A DNA stretch of 64,000 nt from Aspergillus flavus (GCF_009017415.1 NC_092407.1:5022001-5086000); one strand, 5' to 3'; counted from the stretch's first letter, positions 36,539-47,167 are shown. Notes: generated by a model from the sequence alone, not told the origin. Made by a program: numbers and translations.

Positions 36539-38242
36539 TCAGAATCGTTCCTTGACACGACATGGAAACCCGTCGGCAGGGTGAGCCCCCCCAGCGCCTC
36601 TCTCCGCCTGGTAGGCACGATGCCCATTGACTTCTTTGGCAGTAGGGGCCGGGTGAATGCTGTCCCACTCATCGTATGCTGGCGTAATATCGAACTGACG
36701 GATAGTCATGGCCAGGGCAATCCTAAGCTCCAACATCGCCAATGTCTGGCCAATACAGCTCCGTGGCCCAAATTCAAACGCTCTCCAGGCCCCTTTAACC
36801 GGATATAAGGGATCCTCGGGCCCCACTAGCCATCGCTCAGGAATGAAGCTTTCCACTTGGTTCCAGTGGTCACTGTTATGGTGGAGAGCCACCGTGAGCG
36901 TCCAGACGTTGCACCCCATCGTGGGATATCGTTGACCGTCTGCCCCAATGATTTCAGCGTCAGGCCGGCCCTCCCGCATTGATGCTGATGGAGGGAAGAG
37001 CCGCAACGTTTCTTTTATCACGGCCGTTGTGTAGGGAAGCTTATTTAGTAATTGAACATCTTCCTTGATACGGCCCTGAGCTTCTGCTGGATCCGCACCC
37101 AGCACGTCTTCATGTTCAGCACGTATCTTCGCCAGGACCTCGGGGTGCTGAGCGAGTAGGTAGTAGGTGTATATCAGAGTGCTACTTGTGGTGTTGCGGC
37201 CGGCGAAAAGAAAAACGCGCAGCTGAGGAGCCACCAGTCGCTTGAATTCCGCAAGGGACCGAGTGCTGTTGCTACTGGCTTGCTCCTGGAGATATTCTCG
37301 TAGAGCTAGCGAAATCACAGATTTGGAGGGATGATCCGGTGGAGTGCGGTAGGCACGATCCACTTCACCACCGATAATTCGGTCCATAACCTTATTATTA
37401 TACCATAGTACCAACGGCCTAATGGTGAAATAACGCTTGAGGGGGTTAAACGTTGTACCAAACGAGGTCCAATTGATCTGCCGCTGCAGGGCTGTGGCAA
37501 GTGGGTGATCCTTGATTTGGTGGTGCAGTTGAGTGTCTCTGCTCGTCTCGTTAATTAGTGCAATATGTTCAATAGGAGCCCACATACAGCACTACGGAGC
37601 AAATAGAATCCACCGTTAATCGGGTGGTGAGCGACTCGAGAGGAAACACCTCGCCTTGCTGCGCCTTTTTGCGCAATTGGGCGCAGAAGGTGGCCACTTC
37701 ATCGGTGATATTTGGCGCCAGGCCAATAATGTAGGCTGGATTAAAGCCTGGATTGAACAGCGCCCGCCACTTCTTCCAAGTCTCGCCATGCATGGTCATC
37801 ATGCTGGGTCCACCTGTCACCGTCTCCAGGGGCTGACGCAGGATGGCCGGTTTGGTTAAATTCAACTTTTGTATTTGGGTGGCTGCTGAGGGAGTTGAAA
37901 CAATCATCCAGGTCCCGCTAAAGGGCCACATATTAATATAGAAAATGCCGGACTGGAATTGCTTGGAGATCTTCAGCATGATACTATGAAGTGTCGCGTC
38001 TGATGGCATCCCTTGGATGGTTTTCTTAAGGGTCCCAAAGTGTCCGGCCAGAAGCTTGAACTCTGGCATAGGCTATACATCGTCAGCTTCAGGATCTTTC
38101 CTGGTTCTTCCGTGAATCAGGTTGGGGAGAATACAAGGTTTGCTCTTTGCAGCTTCCATACTTCCTGGCGAGCCTGGTAGAACGCCGTCAGGAAACGGAT
38201 GAAAGAAACTACGCCCAGGGCTATGAGGAGCGAAAGGTACAT
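36539..38242 (-). CDS. aflN: AflN (VerA), cytochrome P450
   Basis: Three exons on the minus strand, 38242-38135, 38072-37588 and 37538-36539, give 530 residues. The start at 38242 gives the membrane anchor [18 protein letters not shown]; a longer frame from 38282 lacks any anchor and was rejected. The oxygen-binding helix is [15 protein letters not shown], ExxR is ETLR, and the heme loop [14 protein letters not shown] carries the thiolate cysteine. The second acceptor is taken at the CAG ending at 37539, which keeps frame. VerA acts on versicolorin A on the way to demethylsterigmatocystin with AflM, AflX and AflY. It is divergent from aflMa, sharing a 245-bp promoter. Confidence 0.92.
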
Positions 38243-38341
38243 GATACGATTTCCCTCCAAGGGTAGTTTTAGTGAGGGTCATGAAGATGGGATAACTAGA
38301 ATAATAATATCGATTGAGGTCATGTCCCTAGTTCGTCAAAT

Positions 38342-38352
38342 TCGGGGACCGA
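38342..38352. promoter_or_regulatory. AflR-like site between aflN and aflMa
   Basis: TCGGGGACCGA fits TCGN5CGA but has G at the W position. It is 100 bp from the aflN start and 136 bp from the aflMa start. Confidence 0.55.
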
Positions 38353-38487
38353 GGGCTTTTTTATCCCCCGACTGCATGCCTGCCAACATAACTATATTCC
38401 ACGCCTTTACCCTATCCAGCATTAACTAACTAATCTAACCCACATTCCTGACTTGTCTATCGTTACTTCGCTAAGTTTGTATTCGAT

Positions 38488-38871
38488 ATGTCGACCGACG
38501 GCTTCACCATTGCTGTTTTTGTGACTCGCAAGCCAGACCTTTCCCCCGACGCCTTCCAGGATTACTGGGAGAACCACCATATACCATTACTTCGACGCCT
38601 TGGCGGATCTCGATTTCCACGCAGTCATATCCGACACTATTTGAAACGTGATAGTCAAGTTCCCGACTTTCCCGCTGCTGTGCTCGTGGGGGAACCCTCC
38701 GATTTTACCTATGACGGATTTGCTATTATCAACTTTGAGAGCGAAGCCGCATTTCAAGAATTTGCCCCTGTTATGTCAACTCCCGAGGTGTCGGAGGACG
38801 AGGATAGATTCACAGATCGATCCAAAATGAGAGCGGTGGTGCTTGGTGGCGTGAGAAAAACAACACAATGA
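38488..38871 (+). CDS. aflMa: AflMa (HypE), EthD-domain protein
   Basis: One exon of 127 residues. The opening (FTIAVFVTRKPDLSPDAF) and the YWENHHIPLLRRLGG block are typical of the EthD family, small dimeric ferredoxin-like barrels. It matches HypE by position between verA and ver-1. Published work places HypE near the late oxidative steps, but the chemistry is unsettled. No signal or membrane segment is seen, so it should be soluble. It is divergent from aflN and convergent with aflM. The unnamed Dabb gene at 43611 belongs to the same broad fold class. Confidence 0.87.
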   Translation: MSTDGFTIAVFVTRKPDLSPDAFQDYWENHHIPLLRRLGGSRFPRSHIRHYLKRDSQVPDFPAAVLVGEPSDFTYDGFAIINFESEAAFQEFAPVMSTPEVSEDEDRFTDRSKMRAVVLGGVRKTTQ

Positions 38872-39100
38872 ACTGCGAATTGTCCACCTCACAAAGGCCG
38901 CGTTGGATATATGAAGTTACTGTACTTAGCCTAATGTGAAAGGTTCTCAGACATCTATTCAATGCGTTTCGCGCCGGTACCTTGGAGCAGTAGAGCTTAT
39001 ATTAAGTTGTAGTTCAACTAGCAAATCATATCTTATACGTCGTCTACTCTTTAGAATATGAAAGAATACACTTAGCCCGCGAGTATATACCGGTAGAGGT

Positions 39101-40001
39101 TCATCGAAAAGCGCCGCCATCCACCCCAATGATCTTTCCACTTACCCATTCGGCTGCATCAGATGCCAGGAAGCTCACTACCCGGGCGACGTCCACAGGG
39201 AGGCCCACCCGGTTCAAAGGCGAGAGCCAAGCGGCGCACTACATAGGATTTCGTTAAGTAGGAATCCAACAAGACGCAGTTTATGGGGGGGAAGGCTGAC
39301 CTCGTCTACCTGCTCATCGGTGAAAGTCTCACCATTGGGGATATACTCCCGCGACACAGCCAAAAACATATCAGTCTTAATGGCTCCAGGAGCCACGGCA
39401 TTCACGGTGATCTTCTTGTCTCCGCAGTCGATTGCCATGCAGCGAACAAAGGTGTCAATAGCCCCCTTGGACCCGGAGTATACAGCATGCTTGGGGACCC
39501 CCTTCACGCAAGCAGTGTTAGAGCTGGTCAGGATAATTCGACCTCCTTCCCGCATATGGCGATAGGCCTCCCGCGCCACGAAGAACTGGCCACGGGTGTT
39601 GACCCGGAAGACCCGGTCAAATTCCTAATACTTTTTTTAGCTTATGCCTTTAATGCGTTATCTGTGGTTCATACTTCTGGGGTCACGTCTTTCAGGTGAC
39701 CGAACGATACAATTCCAGCGTTCGATGACACGATGTCCAGGTAGCCAAAATGGCGCACCGTCTCCGCCATTAACTTCGCAGTTGCCTCAGGATCCCCGAC
39801 ATCGGCCTGGATTGCGATAGCGTCGGTACCATTGGCCTTGATCTGTTCAACCACTTTCTCCGCGGCCTCACGGGAATGGGCGTAGTTCACCACGACTTTG
39901 GCTCCGCGCTCACCAAGCGCGACGGCGATGGCAGCACCGATGCCGCGGCCGGCGCCGGTGACTAAGGCCACTTTGCCATCTAAACGGTGGTTGTCGGACA
40001 T
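39101..40001 (-). CDS. aflM: AflM (Ver-1), short-chain ketoreductase
   Basis: Three exons, 40001-39675, 39624-39301 and 39238-39101, give 262 residues, the known Ver-1 length. The NADPH site is [13 protein letters not shown] near residue 15, the catalytic serine lies in SSNTAC and the Tyr/Lys pair in YSGSKGA; the C-terminus ends GVDGGAFR. It is closely similar in type to trihydroxynaphthalene reductases of melanin synthesis. It reduces an anthraquinone intermediate during conversion of versicolorin A to demethylsterigmatocystin. Two introns of 50 and 62 bp sit in frame. A strict AflR-type site and a looser one lie 139 and 173 bp upstream. Confidence 0.95.
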
Positions 40002-40815
40002 GTTGAAGAAATCGTCTGGGGTAGAGACTTTAGGGAGGCAAAATGATGTGTAGTTCTGTTAAAACGGTGATCCATGGGACCGGTCATGCACTACATATAT
40101 ACGCAGCAATGGATGGTTGGCCACCAAACAAATCTTTCCTCGGAGACCGAAATATCTGAATACCTGTAGCTCATCGGGCGACGAGCCCAAAACTTCTGTG
40201 TAGTAATACGTCTTGTTTATGTTAGGCTGAAAGCATAGGAAGCTGAGAATAGGAGCAGGCTCTAAACCAATCACACCAAAAACACAATAATAAACGAAAA
40301 CCGCCGCTTGCGTCAGGTCATGTACATAGGGGGTTGCTCTACCTCTACCTCGATCAAAAGCCAATCTCTCACTGGTCACTTAGGGAACCTTGCGTCGATT
40401 CTAACCTTGTGGGCAGTCTGTATATGTCTCCTGCATGTCTTAGAAAATACGTTTAACGGGGGCTTAATCCGACATATTCTCGCTTGCATCGTTGAGTAAT
40501 GAATGCAACAATATTTCCCTTGTTCGTGTGATCAGTCTCGACTTTTCCATCTAGTAGGCGTGTCTCTGTTCTACAATCGATGTAATTACGTCGCGTAGTA
40601 GGTGTATTTGACCAAGCAAAGATTCTCAGGCCTATAATGGGACAAGTGGCTCATTCTTTGCTGAAGGACTAAAAGGACAAGGACATGGGAAAAAAGAACT
40701 GAATTCGTCTCATCAAAGAGGCATCCTCGCCCGAAAAGGTGATCAACCATACAGCAAAACAGCCCAGATCCATATTGCAACGCTCTCCAACAAAAATATT
40801 CCGCGACCACTAGGC
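40002..40815. promoter_or_regulatory. aflM promoter and aflE 3' region
   Basis: An 814-bp gap between two minus-strand genes. AflR-type sites at 40140-40150 and 40174-40184 belong to aflM. The part from about 40,300 to 40,815 holds no recognisable gene. Confidence 0.45.
40140..40150. promoter_or_regulatory. AflR-type site upstream of aflM
   Basis: TCGGAGACCGA is an exact TCGSWNNSCGR match 139 bp before the aflM start. A second, core-only TCGGGCGACGA follows at 40174-40184. Confidence 0.75.
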
Positions 40816-42100
40816 TCATTTTGAGGCAGAACCAAAGTACTTCGCACCTTGGAAGGGTTCGATCGGCTGATAGAGCACGTCTAGTCAATAGCTATCACCC
40901 TGTGAGGGACACAAAGACACTACTCACCTGTTGCTTGGGCACTGTTTCTAGCCGAGTGTTGCAGGACAGCTGCCATATATCCTTGCTCGTCATGTTAGTA
41001 CGGTAGCTTTGTGTCGGCGTTTCAAATAAGAAATTCATGGGGAATCCGACGTCAAATGGTTCGGCATCATCGATTTCACGGATTTCCTCCTCGCTCAGTA
41101 CCAAGCCGAGAGCCTCAATGTTCTCCTTGAGGTGCTCCACCTTGCGACCCCCAATGACTGGGAATACATAGGGGGCCTTGTGCATGACGTAGGCTTGAGC
41201 AATACTAGTAGCCTTGGTGTTCTTCTGTTGCGCCATCTGATCGAGCTTCTCTCCAAGTCGTCGGTGCTTCTCATCCTGAGGACCCATCTTGCGACCCTCA
41301 CGAGAAAAGTCCTCGGCGCTACGGAACTGACCGCGGCCCAGTACACCCCATGGCGCGAGACCCATGCCCTCAGACTCACACATGGGCAGGATATCCCGCT
41401 CAAAGTCGCGGAACGCGCACGACCAGTGTCCTTGGTAGACGCTGAACGGGGTAAGTCCGTTAGCTCGAGCAACTGTAGCAATCATTAACTTCAACAATCA
41501 ACTACATCTGGAAAGACAAATGCACGTACACGCATTGCACTTGACCACAAGCCAGGCTGGGGTATCGCTGACCCCCAGATACAGAACCTTGCCATTGGCC
41601 ACCAGGTGGTTGAGACTTCGCATCACTTCCTCCACACTCGTGGTAAAGTCCCACATGTGCACGTACAAGAGGTCGATATAATCAGTCTGCAGCTTCTGCA
41701 AACTGGCCTTGACTGAGAGACGCAGACTCTTGGTATGGTTACCCTGATAGTTCGACTTGATCTTTTGCGGGCCGAACATCGTGTATCCCATCGTGTACTT
41801 GGTGGATAATACGATCTCATCACGATTCTGCCGTTGTGCCATCCATTCACCCACCCATCTTTCGCTATCGCCTCCCTGATAGAAGTTGGCCACGTCGATA
41901 AAGTTCCCGCCGCTCTCGTAGAAAGTGTCTAGCATGTTGAAGCTGGTTGCCTGGTCACACTCACCCATTACCCCTTTCCAGCCATTGCCGAAGCTCATCG
42001 TTCCCAGGCATAAGGGCGACACACGAACACCGGCGCTAGATGATAGGATCCGATGATATCCTAGCAGGGTGGGAGGCTCTGGGGCAGTAGGGAGAACCAT
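40816..42100 (-). CDS. aflE: AflE (NorA), aryl-alcohol dehydrogenase-type aldo/keto reductase
   Basis: Three exons, 42100-41530, 41472-40928 and a 17-codon last exon at 40866-40816, give 388 residues, the known NorA length. The tiny last exon follows a 61-bp intron; reading through it would end the protein in a false tail. The aldo/keto reductase barrel shows LCLGTMSFG, DVANFYQGG, the catalytic-lysine segment STKYTMG and the active-site histidine region YVHMWD. It was proposed to reduce norsolorinic acid to averantin as an alternative to AflD; later work suggests a role late in the pathway. Unlike the frameshifted copy reported for some koji moulds, this one is intact. A strict AflR-type site lies 141 bp upstream. 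Confidence 0.94.
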
Positions 42101-42240
42101 GATTGCTGTTCCTGTGGTGTTTGTTGACTATAGACGGCAGAAGGAGTTTGTAGGAAGTTAAAAAGTTGCAACCAGCTAGAATATTTATTCACAGTTTATA
42201 ATAGATAAAGTCAAAGTCGCTAGAATGCCTTACAAGCTGA

Positions 42241-42251
42241 TCGCTTTCCGA
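42241..42251. promoter_or_regulatory. AflR-type site upstream of aflE
   Basis: TCGCTTTCCGA is an exact TCGSWNNSCGR match 141 bp before the aflE start. Confidence 0.75.
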
Positions 42252-42390
42252 AAGCCCGGTGGGCCAATTAGTTCGATAGCTCACCCATTGGCAAGATACG
42301 CATGCTGGATGTCACCGCTATTCTTGTAGTCGTAATATCAGATCAATTGTGATCTCTTCCTCTCGCATAAGAGTATAAGCATGTAATCTA

Positions 42391-43392
42391 CTATGACATC
42401 CACCGTACTGCCTTAGCTACTCCCCCGAAGAAAGTCCTCTGATGCTCTCCTAGAGATTTAAAAGGAAACATGAACGAGCAATGGGGATATCCCGGATAGG
42501 CATCGTACATGACCGGCACCTTAGCAGTGTCTAACGCCCCCTTCATCAACCTGGCATCATCTCGTAGCGTGTCCAGCCCCAGCTCAGCAATATAAACCTT
42601 TGGTAGAGCAAGCAACCTCGGGTGCAGAAGACAAGAGGTGTAGACGTCGTCCACCGGCGCCTTGTAACAATCAAAAAACACCTGCATGGCAGCCCGCGAG
42701 TTGACCGTCAACTCCGCATTCTCCTCATACGCCGTGTACTGCTCCTTCAAATGTTCTGGAACTGCATCCGGGTGCACGGTGATGGGCGCCAACGCCACCA
42801 CGCCGCTGACTTTATCCGCCATGTCTTGGTCGATCAGTCGCAAGGCCGTGCCAAAGGCCAGATTCCCGCCGGCGGACGTGCCCATCAGGATGAGCGGTTG
42901 GTTCTCATAGCGCGATAGTGCCCAGAGGGCAGCGCTAACGCCGTCGTTCAACGCGCCAGGATAGCGAGTCTCAGGAGCCTTGCGGTATTCCACGCTGACC
43001 AGGCGCATCTGGCATTGACGACTGATCACGCGGCAGAAACCATCTTCTTCATTGACTCCTCCCATCACCCAGCCTCCCCCGTGAAAGTAGAGGCCCACTG
43101 GTTCCTGACCCGTCGCGTTAGGGGGAGTGTAGCAACGCAGCCACAGTCCATCCAACTGGACATCCTCGGTCGTCACGCTCTCATCGGGCGGAGGGAACCC
43201 GTAGCGCGTAGCTAATGTACCAGCCAGCTGGCCCCAACCGGCCAGAATGCTGTCTAAATCCTTTCCTGGGAGACACGGGGTTTGCCCCAAATCCTCGACG
43301 AACTACAATCACCGTCAGTCCCATCGGTCCATGTCCTCTGCTGTCAACGGAAGCGTTACCTGGTGCCACGGAGCGGCAAAAGGGGTTTCCAT
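42391..43392 (-). CDS. aflJ: AflJ (EstA), versiconal hemiacetal acetate esterase
   Basis: Two exons, 43392-43360 (11 codons) and 43302-42391, with a 57-bp intron, give 314 residues. It is an alpha/beta hydrolase of the hormone-sensitive-lipase type: the oxyanion-hole motif YFHGGGWVMGG is near residue 88, the nucleophile elbow GTSAGGN near 160, with an acidic residue and the final histidine (YPHCS) in the C-terminal part. It removes the acetyl group from versiconal hemiacetal acetate to give versiconal, the substrate of AflK. It is divergent from the small Dabb gene, and the 218-bp shared promoter carries two adjacent strict AflR-type sites. Confidence 0.94.
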
Positions 43393-43480
43393 CGCAGTAT
43401 GCCAGTGTCTCTACAGCGATATTATCATGGTGATTGTGAAGCCGCCCTACAACGGTACACGTATATAACCAACATCTAAG

Positions 43481-43491
43481 TCGGACAGCGA
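43481..43491. promoter_or_regulatory. AflR-type site 1 between aflJ and the Dabb gene
   Basis: TCGGACAGCGA is an exact TCGSWNNSCGR match, 89 bp from the aflJ start and 120 bp from the Dabb gene ATG. Confidence 0.78.
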
Positions 43492-43495
43492 ATTT

Positions 43496-43506
43496 TCGCT
43501 TCCCGA
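43496..43506. promoter_or_regulatory. AflR-type site 2 between aflJ and the Dabb gene
   Basis: TCGCTTCCCGA is an exact TCGSWNNSCGR match, only 4 bp after site 1. This is the only place in the window where two strict sites stand side by side. Confidence 0.78.
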
Positions 43507-43610
43507 GTTCTATAACTCATCTGTTCCGCCGCAATGTCAGTATAGAATTTCCCCAAAAGCACATCTCTCGTAGTTGAATACCATATTCTCAGCAGGTAGT
43601 ACTATACAAG

Positions 43611-44091
43611 ATGCCTGTTTATCATATCGGTACGTACGCATAAGTTTCAGGGTAGTAGATCTCCACTAACTATCCATTATCGCCGCCCCAGCCCTGTTTA
43701 AGCTCAACGCCGATGCCGATCCTATTAAGGTAGAGAAATGGAAGCAACAAGCCCATTCGATGGTTGGCCAAGTCCCCGGTGAGTTTCAATCGCCAGACCT
43801 GCCATGAGAGCGAATTCACTCATAAGGGCGGTGCTCAGGACTCCTCGACTTACGGGCCGATTCACCGACGGAGTTCACGGCTCCCTTGGCCAAGGGGTTC
43901 GACATGGCGGTCGTTGTACTGCTAGACTATCTGGAGAGTTTAGCGACCTTCTTTACACATCCAAGTCACCATCAGTGAGTTTTGGATTTACCAAGTACAT
44001 GGCAAGGAGACCTGACGTGGATAGGGTGAATATTCTCTATCAAGAAGTGTGCGATCATGAAAGTACGATTGCATATGATATTGAGTTTTAG
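43611..44091 (+). CDS. Small Dabb-fold (stress-responsive A/B barrel) protein, cluster gene not known to me by name
   Basis: Four exons, 43611-43629, 43692-43778, 43839-43974 and 44025-44091, give 102 residues without a stop. All three introns (62, 60, 50 bp) are GT-AG, with good branch-site sequences in the first and third. The start MPVYHIALFKL, the lysine/tryptophan helix VEKWKQQAH, VGQVPGLLDLRA and the FFTHPSHHQ block before ILYQEVC are the Dabb pattern (dimeric alpha-beta barrel). That family includes olivetolic acid cyclase of Cannabis, a polyketide cyclase whose catalytic His lies in the same HP-x-H block; its catalytic Tyr position appears to be Phe here. The gene shares a promoter with aflJ and is convergent with aflH. 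Any role in cyclisation or in binding a reactive intermediate is inference. Confidence 0.78.
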
Positions 44092-44311
44092 CGAATAAAC
44101 TACTGTATCGGGTAGACATAGTTGTCTAGACGTAACGGCAGCTTCAGGATAGGATATAAATGGTAGACTATGCTCAAGCATCAAAACCCGCTTCCCGTCG
44201 GCGCTGCATAATTGGCCGTAGTCGATCGCCTCCCCAACCATACTCGAGGTCATCCTTAAGGTCAAAGATTCCCTCGGGCTGGATAGCGAGTGCCCGACCT
44301 ACCAAGACTCA

Positions 44312-45148
44312 TTAGGTTTTAAGGCAATAGGCATACCGTATTGGGGGCGTACCGTGGAGCTGGGGATTAGCAGCGCAAGTGGTGGCCGCCTCCACGCAGG
44401 CGTCGACGCTCGCAAACGTCAACCGCTGCGCCATGTCGATTCCTCGAGCAGCCATAGCCTTCTTCATAGGCGCAATCAGTGGGGTGTCGATGAACCAAGG
44501 AGCAAGAAGGTTACAGCGTACTCCCAGCTCCCGCGTGCGAGCCCGAGTGCTGCGAAATAACCCCCGGACGCCAAACTTGCTGGCGGGATAGGTTGAGGCC
44601 TTGGGGCTGTCCATGTACGACCCGATGGAGCCCATGAGGATCAGTGACTTGTCAGGGGACGGATTGGCGGCCTTGTTTGTCGGGGAAAGGCGCAGGTAAT
44701 ACAGGCCCAGCCACGAGGTGTAGTAGACGCCGATCAAGTTTACCTGGATGTTGCGAATATCCGGGGGGGATGGATTCACGTCCAGACGAGGATCACCAGC
44801 GGCCAAGACGTGGTCAACCTGGTTTCCGCCTGCAAAGGAGACACCTGCAAAGGCCGCCACAATGTCAAGGGCCTTCGAAGGGGTGAATTGAATTGCTTCT
44901 TTGAAGGCTTTGATTTGGCTCTCCCACGAGGTCACATCGCAGCAGACGTAGTGGACGTGTCCGCCTGCTAGGTCGGCGAGGATGTTCTGCCCCGTCTCTA
45001 GAGGTTGAATGTCAGCAATAGTAACATACATACCGGCTGCTGCCCATGCTCGCGCCGTGGCCAACCCGATGCCTGATGCACCACCAGTGATGAGGGCACT
45101 TTTCCCCCGTAGAGTCCCCAGGTCAACGGTTGTATCCAGAACTTCCAT
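44312..45148 (-). CDS. aflH: AflH (AdhA), short-chain alcohol dehydrogenase
   Basis: One exon of 278 residues. The nucleotide site is [17 protein letters not shown] near residue 20, the catalytic serine lies in MGSIGSY and the Tyr/Lys pair in YPASKFG. It oxidises 5'-hydroxyaverantin towards 5'-oxoaverantin, the precursor of averufin. A strict AflR-type site lies 120 bp upstream, just beyond an (AT)n run next to a CT-rich stretch in the leader region. It is convergent with the small Dabb gene and read in the same direction as aflS. No intron or damage is seen. Confidence 0.93.
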
Positions 45149-45209
45149 TACGTGGTTGAAGTCGCTGTTGCCTTCGATGCCGTATTCTCTTTCTCTCTCT
45201 CTCCGCCCT

Positions 45210-45230
45210 TATATATATATATATATATAT
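45210..45230. repeat. (AT)n microsatellite in aflH leader/promoter
   Basis: A pure TA/AT run of 21 bp, directly preceded by a CT-rich stretch (45187-45203). It lies about 60 bp before the aflH start, between the gene and its AflR-type site. Confidence 0.9.
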
Positions 45231-45267
45231 CTGAACTGGCGTGATAGAGTCTCCCGGCTACCGGGTC

Positions 45268-45278
45268 TCGGAGTGCGA
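45268..45278. promoter_or_regulatory. AflR-type site upstream of aflH
   Basis: TCGGAGTGCGA is an exact TCGSWNNSCGR match 120 bp before the aflH start. Confidence 0.75.
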
Positions 45279-45715
45279 AAGGTTTGACTTGTCACTAGGG
45301 GGTGGACGAGGCAACGACGCAATAGTTTTCAGTATGGGATTCTACTGCTAGCAGAGCAAGATCGAATATATGTCCCTGAATATCTTGCTAGCTCCTCTGT
45401 AAACAACGCCCCGATCATTATTTACGTGGCAGCATCATGCGTGGTGACAAGCGCGCCAACGAGCTCTAAGTGACCGGACACAAAGGGAGATTTGATCACA
45501 AATCGTATTCAACTCAAAGCTCCTTGCAATGCAACGCCCTGGTCACCATCCTATCCCGCCTAGGATTAAACCCAGGCAGAGTTGGTTTTATGCATTTGTA
45601 TAACTTCCAGGAGAGTCCAGCCATCAATAGCCCCACTACTACACGGTCAGGATGTTACTAAGCTAGTCTTTAAGATTGTGGGCAATATAGCTGCAGCAAG
45701 AAAGGTCATTAGACT

Positions 45716-47167
45716 TTAATATCGGTTGTCATCGTTATCCACACGGTACTGAATCTCAAATGCAATAACGGCGTTAGTGGGAGAGCGAACTTCCCGCATC
45801 ACCACGAGCCCGTCGGAGCGACTGCGCAGCAAATCTCGTATCTCGCCCATGTTGAGGGAGCCACCATTGGTTAGCTGCAGTAAGGAGAGATCGCTCAGAC
45901 TGACCGCCGCTCGCGCCGCGGCGTCCATCGACCTTGTGGCCGACGACATCGGCAGCGTCAAAATGAGCCGCGCGTCTGAATTGTTCCGCAACACCTCCAC
46001 ATGAGCCTTGAGCGCCTGAGCGACTCGCATGGTGATTTCCATCGCCGGCGACTGTGGGGATGGGAATGGGATGGAGATGAGATACACTGCCGCATCGAGG
46101 ACAGGTTGTGTTGCTGTTGATAGACGGGTACCCCAAGTGATGCGTGCGCGTAGATGCAGGGGTATGCTCGCTAGTTTCAAGGCAGATATGCCATGATTAT
46201 CGAGACATGGTTGATGACCCCCAGACTCGGCCTTAGCTTCTGTCTGCACGAGGAAACGGAGTGATGGAAATTGCGGAGCGAGGGCAACAACCAGTGAGGG
46301 TGACTGGGCGCCCACCTACATGAAGATGAGGTTAGTCAAAGGTTGAATACCACGATCGGGGGATAGGATTCGCACATGCACGACCGTTGCCATTCCCAAG
46401 TTTTGCCAGTTCATCCGAGTGAGCGTATCCTCCACGCCGGCATCAATTGAACTTGACACGTAGGAGAGGTAGGCACCCAGCTGCCGCTTAACCTTGGGTC
46501 GTTGTTGAAGACATTCGGCAAAAGGAGAGTCACTTCCTACAGCCATATTCCAAGCGGAATCTTCGGCCTGCTCTGAGGCCCCAAACCTGCGCGTTTGGGT
46601 CCCCATAGCTGATGCTGACGGAGCCAGAGTCTCCGACATGAAAAGAATGGCGTCCAGCAGGGCTGGTTGGGTCACGAACTGTTTCGACATCACACTGTGG
46701 GCCACATGCCCCGGTGACGGCTCACAAAGAAAGCCTATTGTAAATAACGGTCGCACCAGCCGACGTAGCCGACACTCAGGGACTCCTGCAATGTCTGCCA
46801 CGTCCTCAAAGGGTACGGATTCATCCAGAGGGATACACGCCAGCACCTGGAACTCCCCCAGCCACCGCAAGCATGCCAAAAGCTGGTTCTGTACAGCATG
46901 ATTAGCACCTTGATGGGTTTATCTCATCATAGAGTGGGGAAGGGAGGGGGGGGGAGTATGCACATAGAGAGCCAACTGTCGGACCAAGTCGGCGGGCTGG
47001 CTGGCGAGGGCTAATACTTGCGAGGCATTGGCAATCAGCGTTCGCTGAACGGGTCGGAGATGGTCAGGGAGCCCAGCTGAATACCCGCCAGAGTGCCCGT
47101 CTCTCGCCAGGGTTCTGGCGGCGGTTGCAATTTCCTCGGCGCAGGTTTCTAGGTCAGTCAAGGTCAT
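45716..47167 (-). CDS. aflS: AflS (AflJ in older naming), AflR co-activator
   Basis: Three exons, 47167-46964, 46888-46376 and 46315-45716, give 438 residues, the known length. The chosen ATG starts MTLTDLETCAEEIATAARTLA; the frame extends upstream to 47248 but that part lacks character. The fold is that of an O-methyltransferase-like protein with a winged-helix N-terminal half, but the Gly-rich SAM signature is absent, in line with a regulatory and not a catalytic role. It is known to bind AflR and raise transcription of pathway genes. It is divergent from aflR across 738 bp, the usual spacing in this cluster. No damage is seen. Confidence 0.93.

Larger units (their letters stand above)
45149..45715. 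promoter_or_regulatory. aflH promoter and aflS 3' region
   Basis: A 567-bp gap between two minus-strand genes. It holds the CT-rich and (AT)10 runs and the AflR-type site. The part from 45,300 to 45,715 contains no gene. Confidence 0.4.

Noticed and set aside
38073..38282. A 69-codon frame covering the aflN 5' end as the coding start
   Set aside because: It has no membrane anchor or P450 character; the overlapping frame from 38242 gives an anchor and splices in frame to exon 2.
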